Assembly: GCA_016707605.1 (NCBI GenBank)
Contig: JADJHJ010000011.1
Span: 186,001-250,000, forward strand
Reading direction: 5' to 3'
Length of the DNA stretch: 64,000 nt
DNA from: Candidatus Promineofilum glycogenicum
GTDB lineage: Bacteria; Chloroflexota; Anaerolineae; Promineifilales; Promineifilaceae
Notes under the pieces: model-generated
Database searches by the model: none
What the model saw: the letters and a program-made list of their open reading frames with translations, nothing else
What the model was told of the DNA's origin: nothing
Part shown: positions 14,443-22,190 of the stretch, one piece after another
Position numbering within the stretch: the stretch's first letter is position 1
How the letters are laid out: each line of letters begins with the position of its first letter
Position numbers and translations under genes: made by a program

Positions 14443-17127
14443 TTACTCCACCGTCACGTCCGTATACGTCTCCACCCGATTCCCATCCAGGTCCTCGACG
14501 ATGAAGCCGATGCTATAGTCGCCAGTCGGGGCGTCGAAGACTTCGTACGTCCACAGCCCCTCGCCGAAGGTCAGCGTGCCACCCTCTTCGTAGGCCTCGT
14601 TGACCAGTTGGCCGTTCGCGTCCAGGTCGTACCACAGTTCCAGGACGGTGAAGGTGTCGCCGGCCACCGGCGTGGCCTGCCACGGCGCGCCGGAGATGTC
14701 GCCGGGGGTGGGCATGCCCTCCTCCGTGTCGCGGTAGACGATGACCTGTTGCAGCGCCTCGTCGCTGAACAGCGCCTGGCCGAAGCGCCGCTCGCCGGTG
14801 GCGAAGGTGTAGATGCCGTCCACGACGTAGACCGCGTCTTCCGGGGCCGCGCCGTAGGTCTGCGGCTGGAGCAGGGCCACGACCTGATTCTGCCCGTCGT
14901 TGATGGCGAAGACGATCGGCTCCCACTCGAACTCCAGCGTGAACGCCCCTTCGCCCCAGTCGGGGTAGAAGATGCCGTCGATCTCCTGCGTGTCGCCGCT
15001 GTCGATGAAGTCCATGTCGATGACGTTGACCGAGTTGGCTTCGCGGTCATAGAACCCGGCGAACAGGTAGATGTAGCCGATGTTCTCGCCGTCCACGTCG
15101 GCGCTCATCAGGATCGTCTCGCCCGTGGTGACGGTGTTGCTCGACACGCTCAGCGGCGACAGGCCGATGGCCCCCACGCCCGGCGCGACGATGGTCTCCG
15201 TCCGGTCGGGGATAGACAGCGAGCCGGCGTTGTCCTGGAAGGAGCGGCCGGTGTAGTGGTAGGTCAGATAGTCGTCCCACAGCGAGACGTTGGCGAAGCG
15301 CTCGGCCACGGGGATGTAGGACTGCGGCCCGGCGGCGGCCGAGCTATACAGTTGCGAGTTGGGGAAGTAGATCGACAGGCCGGTCGCGCCGGGCTTCTGC
15401 CGGCCGCTCTTCTCGGCCACGACGGCGTTCTGGAAGGAGCCGAACATCTCCTCGACCACGCCGCGCAACTGCTGGTCGCCCGATTCGCGCACCAGCAGGG
15501 CGGCGAAGTGGGCCAGGTCGATGTAGGAGGCCGGCACCTGCTGGCCAAAGATGCTGGTGAAGGATTGGGCGTGGGTGCGCGCCTTGGCCACCACGCGCTG
15601 ATCCATGCCGCGCAGATAGAGGGCGAAGCGGTTCAGCCCGTCAATCGAGGCCGGCATCTGGCTCAGGTCGACGGCGGCCAGGGTGACGCCCTGCTCCAGT
15701 TGCGCCGCGACCTGCTCGGCCGTGGCCCCGCGCCCGCCGACGAACGCCTGTCGCGCCGCCGCGTCCTGCACGCGCTGGTCGCCGATGATGTAGGTATCGA
15801 CGATCCACTGCCCCAACTCGCGCCCGGTCACGTCCGGGTTCTGGGCCAACTGGCTCAGGAAGGCGGTGTAGGCCCAGCCGACGGCCGGCTCCACCTCTTG
15901 CGAGGCGACGGCGTAGCGGCTGTGGGGGGCCAGCATGGTGAAGACCTCCATGTGGCCCATGAGGCAGGCGTCCATGCCCACCAGCTCGAAGGCGTCGACG
16001 CCCGTCTGGTCGCGCACGGCTTGCAGCGCGGCGTCGATATCTTGCAGATAGAGCGCGTCGCCAATGGCCTGGGCCAGGGGGATGTTGCTGCGCACGCCGC
16101 TGCGCGGCTCCGGGTCGGTCCAGCCGCCGGGCCAGCCCATGCCGTGGTCGGACATGATCAGCACGTACTTGTCGGCCGGGAACTCCTGGATGCCCCAGGT
16201 GACGAATTCGACCAGCGTCTGCGGGTCGGACATGTCGGCCTCGCCGATGGACTCGAAGGGCGAGGAGATGGTGTTGAGGTCGTTGTCCTGCTGGACAAGG
16301 AAGCGGCGGGTGTCGGTCCAGTTGCCGTCGCCGTTGAAGCCGCCCTGATAGCGGTCCAGTTGAGCGACGATACGCACCCGGTCGGTCGAACCGACGCGCT
16401 CGGCCTCGTTGAAGTCGATGAAGATGTCCTGCTCCAGCACCTTGTCGTCGGCGTCCTGATAGAGCAGGATGGTCCACGTCTGACCATCGGTGACGCTGCT
16501 GGCGGCGGCCGAGGGCAGCGACGCCGCCGCCGCGCCGGTCACTTCGCCGCTGGTGGCCGCGCCGGTCAGCCCGCCCGCGCCCTGGAAGGTGGACGACTGC
16601 CCCGACGTCACCGGCGGCAACGACGCCCCGGTGTTGGCCTCCTCCGTTCCGCCCAACAGGCTGCCCAGGTCGGAGACTTCGGCGCTCTGGCCGCTCTCCT
16701 CGGCCGGAAACTGGCTCGTGTCGAACACGTCACCGCCGTCGCCGCCGCCACCGCCAAACAGGAAGTAGGCGATGATGGCGCAGATGGTCAGCAAAATGCC
16801 GCCGCCGCCGGCCGCGCCGCGCGTGCCGCCGGGGAAGCCGCCCATCGGTCGCGGCGAGCCGCCGCTGGGTGGATAGTAGCCGCCGCCGCCGCTGACCGGG
16901 GGCAGGCTGCTGCCGCCACTGGGGCGGTTGTCGCGGCGCGGGGCCTGGGCCTGGCCGCTGCTGGGCCGGTCGCTGCCCGGCCGCCGGCGCTGGCCGCGGA
17001 TGGTGCGGCGCTGTGGCGGCGGGTCGTTCGATGCGAAGTAGATGAACGGGAGTTCCTCGCCCCTGGTCGCCCCCTGGGCAACGACGGCGGGAATCAACTG
17101 ATGGTCTATTTCTCTCTTCTGCCTCAT
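14443..17127 (-). CDS. Clostripain-family (C11) cysteine peptidase, membrane-anchored
   Basis: This encodes 894 residues from the ATG at 17127, which has AAGGAGG five bases upstream; the much longer open frame upstream is a shadow of the divergent gene. The order is a basic Pro/Ser/Gly-rich cytoplasmic tail (about 1-105), one hydrophobic anchor, a Gly/Asp-rich linker, a caspase-like C11 domain beginning WTILLYQDADDKVLEQD (about residue 213), and a large beta-rich C-terminal region. The catalytic dyad is His328 in SDHGMGW and Cys388 in DACLMG. C11 enzymes cut after basic residues and often self-activate. Three or more beta modules past residue 560 may bind ligand or cell wall. It is likely expressed alone. 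Confidence 0.9.
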   Translation of the reverse strand: MRQKREIDHQLIPAVVAQGATRGEELPFIYFASNDPPPQRRTIRGQRRRPGSDRPSSGQAQAPRRDNRPSGGSSLPPVSGGGGYYPPSGGSPRPMGGFPGGTRGAAGGGGILLTICAIIAYFLFGGGGGDGGDVFDTSQFPAEESGQSAEVSDLGSLLGGTEEANTGASLPPVTSGQSSTFQGAGGLTGAATSGEVTGAAAASLPSAAASSVTDGQTWTILLYQDADDKVLEQDIFIDFNEAERVGSTDRVRIVAQLDRYQGGFNGDGNWTDTRRFLVQQDNDLNTISSPFESIGEADMSDPQTLVEFVTWGIQEFPADKYVLIMSDHGMGWPGGWTDPEPRSGVRSNIPLAQAIGDALYLQDIDAALQAVRDQTGVDAFELVGMDACLMGHMEVFTMLAPHSRYAVASQEVEPAVGWAYTAFLSQLAQNPDVTGRELGQWIVDTYIIGDQRVQDAAARQAFVGGRGATAEQVAAQLEQGVTLAAVDLSQMPASIDGLNRFALYLRGMDQRVVAKARTHAQSFTSIFGQQVPASYIDLAHFAALLVRESGDQQLRGVVEEMFGSFQNAVVAEKSGRQKPGATGLSIYFPNSQLYSSAAAGPQSYIPVAERFANVSLWDDYLTYHYTGRSFQDNAGSLSIPDRTETIVAPGVGAIGLSPLSVSSNTVTTGETILMSADVDGENIGYIYLFAGFYDREANSVNVIDMDFIDSGDTQEIDGIFYPDWGEGAFTLEFEWEPIVFAINDGQNQVVALLQPQTYGAAPEDAVYVVDGIYTFATGERRFGQALFSDEALQQVIVYRDTEEGMPTPGDISGAPWQATPVAGDTFTVLELWYDLDANGQLVNEAYEEGGTLTFGEGLWTYEVFDAPTGDYSIGFIVEDLDGNRVETYTDVTVE

Positions 17128-17210
17128 GTCTGCCTCCTTGCAAGCAGGTCGCGTCGATGCTCTCAGTGTAACAATTGCTGAGAAAAATACCATGTGCCAG
17201 AGGCACGGAT

Positions 17211-17238
17211 GTAGCGCGATTCGGGAGAATCGCGTTAC
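17211..17238. repeat. Palindromic repeat, family B, in a divergent gap
   Basis: GTAGCGCGATTCG with its inverted partner; one G-T wobble in the outer arm. Lies between the two divergent start codons. Confidence 0.85.
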
Positions 17239-17277
17239 GCCTTGTAAGCCGCCGGGCAATCGGGCATCATTGACCCC

Positions 17278-18423
17278 ATGCACCCGGAGAGAGCCGCCGC
17301 CCCACCACACCCGCCGCTCGACTGGCCGGCCCTCGGCCGCATTCTGCTCAAGGCGCTGCTGCTCTTCGCCGTGGTCAACGTCGCTTTCGCCGCCGTCCGG
17401 CCGCTGGAGGCCCTCGGCCGCCTGTCGCTCTATAACACCCTCTTCCCCGGCCGCGCCCGCCTGCCCTATGGCGAAGTGCCGGCCGAGGATTACAACCTGA
17501 CGCTCAACAACCTGCCGGCCATGTTGGCCGCCCACGAGTTGGCCCGTCCCAAAGCGGCCGACGAGTTCCGCGTCCTGCTCATCGGCGACTCCGGCACGTG
17601 GGGCTGGTTCCTGGACAACCGCGACACGCTGGCCGGGCAACTCAACGCCCTGGGAATGCGCTCGGCCGGCGGCCGGCGCGTCGTCGTCTACAACCTCGGC
17701 TACCCGGTCATGTCGCTGACCAAAGACCTGCTGCTGCTCGATCTGGCGCTGGAACAGGACGCCGACCTGGTGCTGTGGCCGGTCACGCTCCAGTCGTTCG
17801 CCCGCGGCCGGCAGCTCGACCACCCTCTGCTGCAACAGAACGCCGGCCCTGTGCGCGACCTGATCGCCCGCTACGACCTGGCCCTCGACCCGTTCGACTC
17901 GCGCTTTGTCATTCGCACGCGGCTGGATGAGACGCTCGTCGCCCGCCGCCGCGACCTGGCCGACCTGCTGCGGCTGCAAGCGCTGGGGCTGGCCTGGGCG
18001 GCCACGGGCATCGACCAGGCCATCCCGGCCGACATCCCCCTGCGCCAGAGCGACCTGGACGCCGACGAGAGTTGGCTCGACGTGGCCGAGGCCCGGCCGT
18101 TGACCGGCGACGACCTGACCTTCGACGTGCTGCGGGCGGGGCTGGCGCGGGCGGGGGATGTGCCCGTCGTGCTCATCAACGAGCCGATCTACGTCAGCGA
18201 CGGGGCCAACAGCGACCTGCGCTACAACAGCTTCTATCCGCGCTGGGCCTACGACGACTACCGCGCGCAACTGGCGGCGCTGGCGGCGGCCGAGGGCTGG
18301 CGCTACCTCGACCTGTGGGACGCCATCCCGCCCGACGCGTTCACCGACACGCCCGTGCACCTGACCCCGGCGGGGACGCGGCTGCTGGCGGAGATGTTGG
18401 TTGAGGTAATTGAAGAGAAATAA
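17278..18423 (+). CDS. Membrane-anchored SGNH-like hydrolase
   Basis: This encodes 381 residues. One N-terminal transmembrane segment (about 24-42) anchors an SGNH domain with block I LLIGDSGTWGW (Ser105) and a C-terminal TDTPVHLTPAGTR containing Asp357 and His361. The Asp-His spacing is one residue longer than the usual DxxH. The fold resembles AlgX/AlgJ-like or DUF-type SGNH proteins linked to O-acetylation of exported sugars. It is not close to the four lipoprotein paralogues at the start of the window. No MBOAT gene is adjacent, although one exists at 5600. The stop codon TAA merges with a family D repeat. Confidence 0.75.
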   Translation: MHPERAAAPPHPPLDWPALGRILLKALLLFAVVNVAFAAVRPLEALGRLSLYNTLFPGRARLPYGEVPAEDYNLTLNNLPAMLAAHELARPKAADEFRVLLIGDSGTWGWFLDNRDTLAGQLNALGMRSAGGRRVVVYNLGYPVMSLTKDLLLLDLALEQDADLVLWPVTLQSFARGRQLDHPLLQQNAGPVRDLIARYDLALDPFDSRFVIRTRLDETLVARRRDLADLLRLQALGLAWAATGIDQAIPADIPLRQSDLDADESWLDVAEARPLTGDDLTFDVLRAGLARAGDVPVVLINEPIYVSDGANSDLRYNSFYPRWAYDDYRAQLAALAAAEGWRYLDLWDAIPPDAFTDTPVHLTPAGTRLLAEMLVEVIEEK

Positions 18424-18556
18424 TCCGCAGATTGGGCAGATTGGGCAGATTAAAGAAGAGCTCATGCAAAGGCGCAAAGGAAGAAAAGCAATTCATCTTC
18501 GCGTCCTTTGCGTGAGCCTCTTTAAATCTGCCCAATCTGCCCAATCTGCGGATCAT
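18421..18556. repeat. Nested palindromic repeats, families D (outer) and F (inner), in a convergent gap
   Basis: Outer arms are ATCCGCAGATTGGGCAG words and their complement; the inner part is the ACGCAAAGG word of family F and its complement. The left end includes the TAA stop of the SGNH gene, and the right end includes a TGA that would be the stop of the Uma2 gene in its original frame (18553-18555). Confidence 0.9.
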
Positions 18557-19196
18557 TTCTCTTCCGCTGCGGCTGCTTCACCGGCCCACGGCTCCGCGCC
18601 CAAGATGGCGGCGACGGATAGGGTGACGTCGGGGAAGGCCAGCAGGCCGTGTCGCCGACGGTCAGGCGCAGGAGAGAGCGATAGCTGCCGTCGCGCGGTT
18701 GACGATGGACTTCCACGATCTGGGCCGGCAAGTTGACGATCCAATACTCCTGAATACCGGCTCGGGCATATAGCAGAGACTTGCCGCCCTGATCATACTC
18801 CACGGACGAGTCGGCCACTTCAATGATCAGCAAAATGTCTTCCGGCCCCGGCAGTCCGCTCCGATACTCATCTTGACGCAACCGCCACAACGCGACATCC
18901 GGCTGGGGCATACTTCTCTGGCCCAGGCGCACCGGATTCTGAACACTTAGGATAGCCCGTTGGGCCAGCCGCTGGGTCAGTAAGTAAGTGAGCCGATTGA
19001 CCACTAGCACGTGTGACAGATTGATCGGACTCATCTCGACCAGTTCCCCCTCAATTAGCTCGACCCGCTCATCTTCAGCCAGAAGGCCAATCTTGATCAG
19101 CAACTCGTACTCTGAGATCGTAAAGCGGCGGCGCTCGATGCCGCTCAGATCAACCACTTCCCTCTCTACGGTTTGTTGGACCAGTTCAGTGACCAT
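18522..19196 (-). CDS. Uma2-family putative endonuclease (DUF820) with a frameshifted C-terminus
   Basis: The product as encoded has 224 residues, starting at MVTELVQQ. The PD-(D/E)XK-like Uma2 core is visible: ELIEGELVEMSP, a strand with QPDVALWR (Asp), ILLIIEVADSS (Glu) and YARAGIQEYWIVN. Around 18640 the frame slips. Up to GDT it follows the family, then it reads CWPSPTSPYPSPP, whereas the next frame gives GLLAFPDVTLSVAAIL, the normal Uma2 ending, and stops at the TGA inside the repeat. The encoded tail instead reads through the repeat as DPQIGQIGQI. A one-base deletion or an assembly error explains this. Uma2 proteins are common in Cyanobacteria and Chloroflexota, with unproven function. 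Confidence 0.75.
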   Translation of the reverse strand: MVTELVQQTVEREVVDLSGIERRRFTISEYELLIKIGLLAEDERVELIEGELVEMSPINLSHVLVVNRLTYLLTQRLAQRAILSVQNPVRLGQRSMPQPDVALWRLRQDEYRSGLPGPEDILLIIEVADSSVEYDQGGKSLLYARAGIQEYWIVNLPAQIVEVHRQPRDGSYRSLLRLTVGDTACWPSPTSPYPSPPSWARSRGPVKQPQRKRNDPQIGQIGQI

Positions 19197-19243
19197 CGCT
19201 CTCCTTGGCAACCGGCGGGCGATACCAATCTGCACACTTCAAA

Positions 19244-21727
19244 TTATAACACAGTCATCGGCCGGCCGTCGGCCGCCGGAACCCACCCCCCCACCATCGT
19301 CCCCGCGCCGGGGGCCGAGACGAAGGCCAACTCCCCACCGCACAACTCCAGCCGGGCGGCCATCGACTTCAGGCCGAAGCTGCCCGCGGCCTGGGCGGCG
19401 CGGCGTTCTTCGGCCGACGAGCCGCGGCCGTCGTCGCGCACACTGAAGGCCACGCGGCCGGCCTCGCGGGCCAGGGTCACGGCGGCGACCGTCGCCTCGG
19501 CGTGGGCCACGGTGTTGTCCAGCGCCTGCTGGATGACGCGGTAGAGGGTGTGGCGCGTCTCCGGGTTGAGGGCGTCATCCAGGTCGGGCGGCGCGGCCAG
19601 CGTCACGGCCAGCCCCGACCGCTGCTGCACGTGGGCCACCAGGCTTTGCAGCGCGTGCAGCAGGTTCGTTTCCAACTGATTGGGAGCCAGGCTGAGGCGA
19701 ATGCCGCGCAGTACGGCCGCGGCGTCTTCCACGTCGGTCAGGCAGCGGTCGATGATGTCGGCCGCGGCCTGGGGGTCGTCGTCCAGCCGGTCGCGCCCGG
19801 CGGCCAGGAAGAACGGCAGCCGCCCCAAAAACTGCTGAATGGTGTCGTGCAGTTCGCCGGCCACGCGCAGCCGCTCGCGCTCCTGGGCCGCGGCCACACG
19901 GTCGGGCACGCGGCGCAACTCCTCCACCTGCAACGACGCTTGCAGGAAGAGCGTCGCCTGTTGCCCCACCAGTTCGGCCACGGCCAGGTCGCGGTCGTCG
20001 AAGATCTCCTCGTCCCAGCGGCGGCCCAGCCCCAGCAGGCCGATGGGCGCGCCATCGACCACCAGGGGCACGGCCACCTCGATGTGGCCGCCGGCGGCTA
20101 GCGGGCGCAGCCAGACAGGGGTCAGGTCGATCGGCTGGGTGCGAATGGCCCGGCCCCGAAGGGGCGCGGACGACGCGGCCAGGTGCGGCGGCAGCGGCGC
20201 GCCGGCGACGCCCGCCTCGGCCGCCAGGGCAAAGCGCGCCTCTTCGGCCGACCAAATCCACACCGCCGCCCGTTCTAACGCTAACTCGTTGACCAGCGCC
20301 GCGGCCATCGCCGACGGCAGTTCGCGCGGGTTCGTCGCGCCCATGATACGCCGGCCAAAGGCGCGCGCGGCGTCATAGGTGCGCGGCTCCCAGTGTAGGT
20401 AGCGGCCGAACCAGCCGCGCCAACTGCCCTGCACGCTCCAGATGGCGCTGGCCAGGCCGATAGAGAGGAACAGGGTCACAAAAGGTGGCCGCAGGGCGAC
20501 CGCTCCTGCCGGCTGGCCGAGCCGCCACAGCCACGCCCCAAACGCGGCCAGCACGCCGCTGAGCGATAGCACGATGATGAGAAGGAATAGGCGCGACAGC
20601 CCTTTGAACGTCTGATAGCGGATGATGACGTAGGCGAAGGCGATGGGGATGGACAGCATCAGCCAGCGCACGTCCAGCCCGCGCCAGAAGGCAGTGCGGA
20701 TCGGCTCGAAGCTGGGCACGAGCGGCAACAGGATGACGACTACCGCCGGCAGCGAACCGAGTAGACCGAGCAGGATGATGCGCGTGGCGCGCTGCTGGCG
20801 GCGCGTGTCGCGCTCACGTCGCCACGACCAGATGAGGCGACCGAACAGCGCCAGAATGCCGCCCAGCAGCAAGTAGAGCATCGTCATGTAGGCGATCCGG
20901 CCGACCGGATCGTCAACGACCCTCAGCACGGCCTGGGGCAGGGGCAACCGACCCAGCGCCAGCGTCAGCCCGGACAGCACGCCCACAACGTAGAGCGCCC
21001 ACACCAGCGCGCGCGGCCGGCGCAGGCCGACCGTCGGAAAGACCGTCGCCAGGTGGACGAGCAGCGGGCCGATCAGCCCGGCAGCCAGCATGTGCCCGAC
21101 TTTGGGCAGGTTGACCCAGAAGCCGGCGTCGGTGATGACCGCCGTGACAATGGTCAGGCGATGGATGGCGATGCAGGCGGTAACGATGGCGAAGACCTGG
21201 TTAGTGATGTGGCGCGATCGGGCGCGCAGCACCAGCACCGCCAGCAGCCAGAAGACCAGGCCGACGACCGTCTCCGTGAACTCCAGGTCTACCACGTGGC
21301 CGACGGTGACGGGCAGCGGCGTGACGGTCGCGGTCAGTTGCTCGCCGGTGGTGCGCCGGATGACGTCCAGCGTCGCCGGGCGGCCGGCGGCATAGGCGTC
21401 GGCGAAGGCGTCCCAGGCGTTGGGGGTGAACGGGCGACCGTCAACGGTGGCGATTAAATCGCCGAACTGAAGCGTGCCGTCGGCAACGACCGGCCACCAG
21501 ACGGGCGTATCGTAGGCCAGTTCGGCCGTGTCGTGGGTCGCGAAGCCGTAGGCAGCGAAGCCACCGAACGGACGGCCGATCTGGGTCAGGATGGGCAGCG
21601 TGCCCAGAACGCCGAAGACCACGGCCAGGAACAGGGCCACGCCGGCCGGGTTGCGCACCCAGCGCGGCGCCAGCGCCCGCACGCGCCCGTCCGCTTCGTT
21701 CGCCTGTCTTGCCGTCTCAGATGCCAT
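19244..21727 (-). CDS. Large membrane sensor histidine kinase (NarL/DesK type)
   Basis: This encodes 827 residues with GGAGG just before the ATG. The order is a first transmembrane segment, a PDZ-like extracytoplasmic segment (GDLIATVDGRPF, about 95-140), a block of about seven hydrophobic helices (about 165-430), a GAF-like domain (about 465-600), a HisKA_3 dimerisation helix with ERERLRVAGELHDTIQQFLG (His627), and an HATPase_c domain with DNTVAHAEA and VRDDGRGSS. Such kinases phosphorylate LuxR-type response regulators, but none is encoded nearby. The PDZ-like module in a kinase is uncommon and could sense unfolded or lipid ligands. Confidence 0.85.
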   Translation of the reverse strand: MASETARQANEADGRVRALAPRWVRNPAGVALFLAVVFGVLGTLPILTQIGRPFGGFAAYGFATHDTAELAYDTPVWWPVVADGTLQFGDLIATVDGRPFTPNAWDAFADAYAAGRPATLDVIRRTTGEQLTATVTPLPVTVGHVVDLEFTETVVGLVFWLLAVLVLRARSRHITNQVFAIVTACIAIHRLTIVTAVITDAGFWVNLPKVGHMLAAGLIGPLLVHLATVFPTVGLRRPRALVWALYVVGVLSGLTLALGRLPLPQAVLRVVDDPVGRIAYMTMLYLLLGGILALFGRLIWSWRRERDTRRQQRATRIILLGLLGSLPAVVVILLPLVPSFEPIRTAFWRGLDVRWLMLSIPIAFAYVIIRYQTFKGLSRLFLLIIVLSLSGVLAAFGAWLWRLGQPAGAVALRPPFVTLFLSIGLASAIWSVQGSWRGWFGRYLHWEPRTYDAARAFGRRIMGATNPRELPSAMAAALVNELALERAAVWIWSAEEARFALAAEAGVAGAPLPPHLAASSAPLRGRAIRTQPIDLTPVWLRPLAAGGHIEVAVPLVVDGAPIGLLGLGRRWDEEIFDDRDLAVAELVGQQATLFLQASLQVEELRRVPDRVAAAQERERLRVAGELHDTIQQFLGRLPFFLAAGRDRLDDDPQAAADIIDRCLTDVEDAAAVLRGIRLSLAPNQLETNLLHALQSLVAHVQQRSGLAVTLAAPPDLDDALNPETRHTLYRVIQQALDNTVAHAEATVAAVTLAREAGRVAFSVRDDGRGSSAEERRAAQAAGSFGLKSMAARLELCGGELAFVSAPGAGTMVGGWVPAADGRPMTVL

Positions 21728-21852
21728 CCGACCTCCGTTGCCACCGGCCATCCGGTCAGTCTGGCGATCATTATACCACCACCCTGCCCCGCTGTTGCGC
21801 CGCCGCTGCCTTTGGATGACAATATCCCTCAGCCCACACCAAGGACACACCC

Positions 21853-22098
21853 ATGACCGACGCCGACGTGCGCCCCAGGCTGAGCGCCTACATCACCCGC
21901 GAACTCATCCGCGATGCCGCCTACCCGCTGACCGACGACGAAGGCATCATCTCCGGCGGGCTGATGGACTCCTTCGCCCTGGCCGAACTGGCCGTCTACG
22001 TCGAGCAGGCGTTCAACGTCTACATCCCCGACCCCGATCTGACCGTGGCCAAAATGGACACGCTCGACCAGATCGTGGCCCGAGTGCTGCGCGGATAA
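21853..22098 (+). CDS. Acyl carrier protein
   Basis: This encodes 81 residues. The segment GLMDSFALAELAVYVEQAF contains the Ser that would carry the phosphopantetheine arm (DS motif, Phe instead of the usual Leu). The protein is acidic and four-helical in pattern. It lies 92 bases before an acyl-AMP ligase gene on the same strand, separated only by a family F repeat, so the ligase most likely loads this carrier with an activated acid. Confidence 0.88.
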   Translation: MTDADVRPRLSAYITRELIRDAAYPLTDDEGIISGGLMDSFALAELAVYVEQAFNVYIPDPDLTVAKMDTLDQIVARVLRG

Positions 22099-22103
22099 GA
22101 ATG

Positions 22104-22168
22104 CTCACGCAAAGGCGCAAAGAACGCCAAGCGGAAAGCTCCTTTGGCGTTCTTTGCGTCTTAGCATC
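22104..22168. repeat. Palindromic repeat, family F
   Basis: ACGCAAAGGCGCAAAGAACG words face their reverse complement across a short loop, between the carrier-protein stop and the ligase start. Confidence 0.85.
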
Positions 22169-22190
22169 TTGCGGACTTCTCATTGTAACC

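Noticed and set aside
14434..17181. A 915-residue open frame on the plus strand opposite the clostripain-like gene
   Set aside because: It is a shadow of GC-rich codons; it has no domain and lies exactly over the strongly supported minus-strand gene.
17128..18477. Upstream extension of the clostripain-like frame
   Set aside because: It overlaps the SGNH gene on the other strand; the ATG at 17127 has a strong ribosome site and the extension has no domain.
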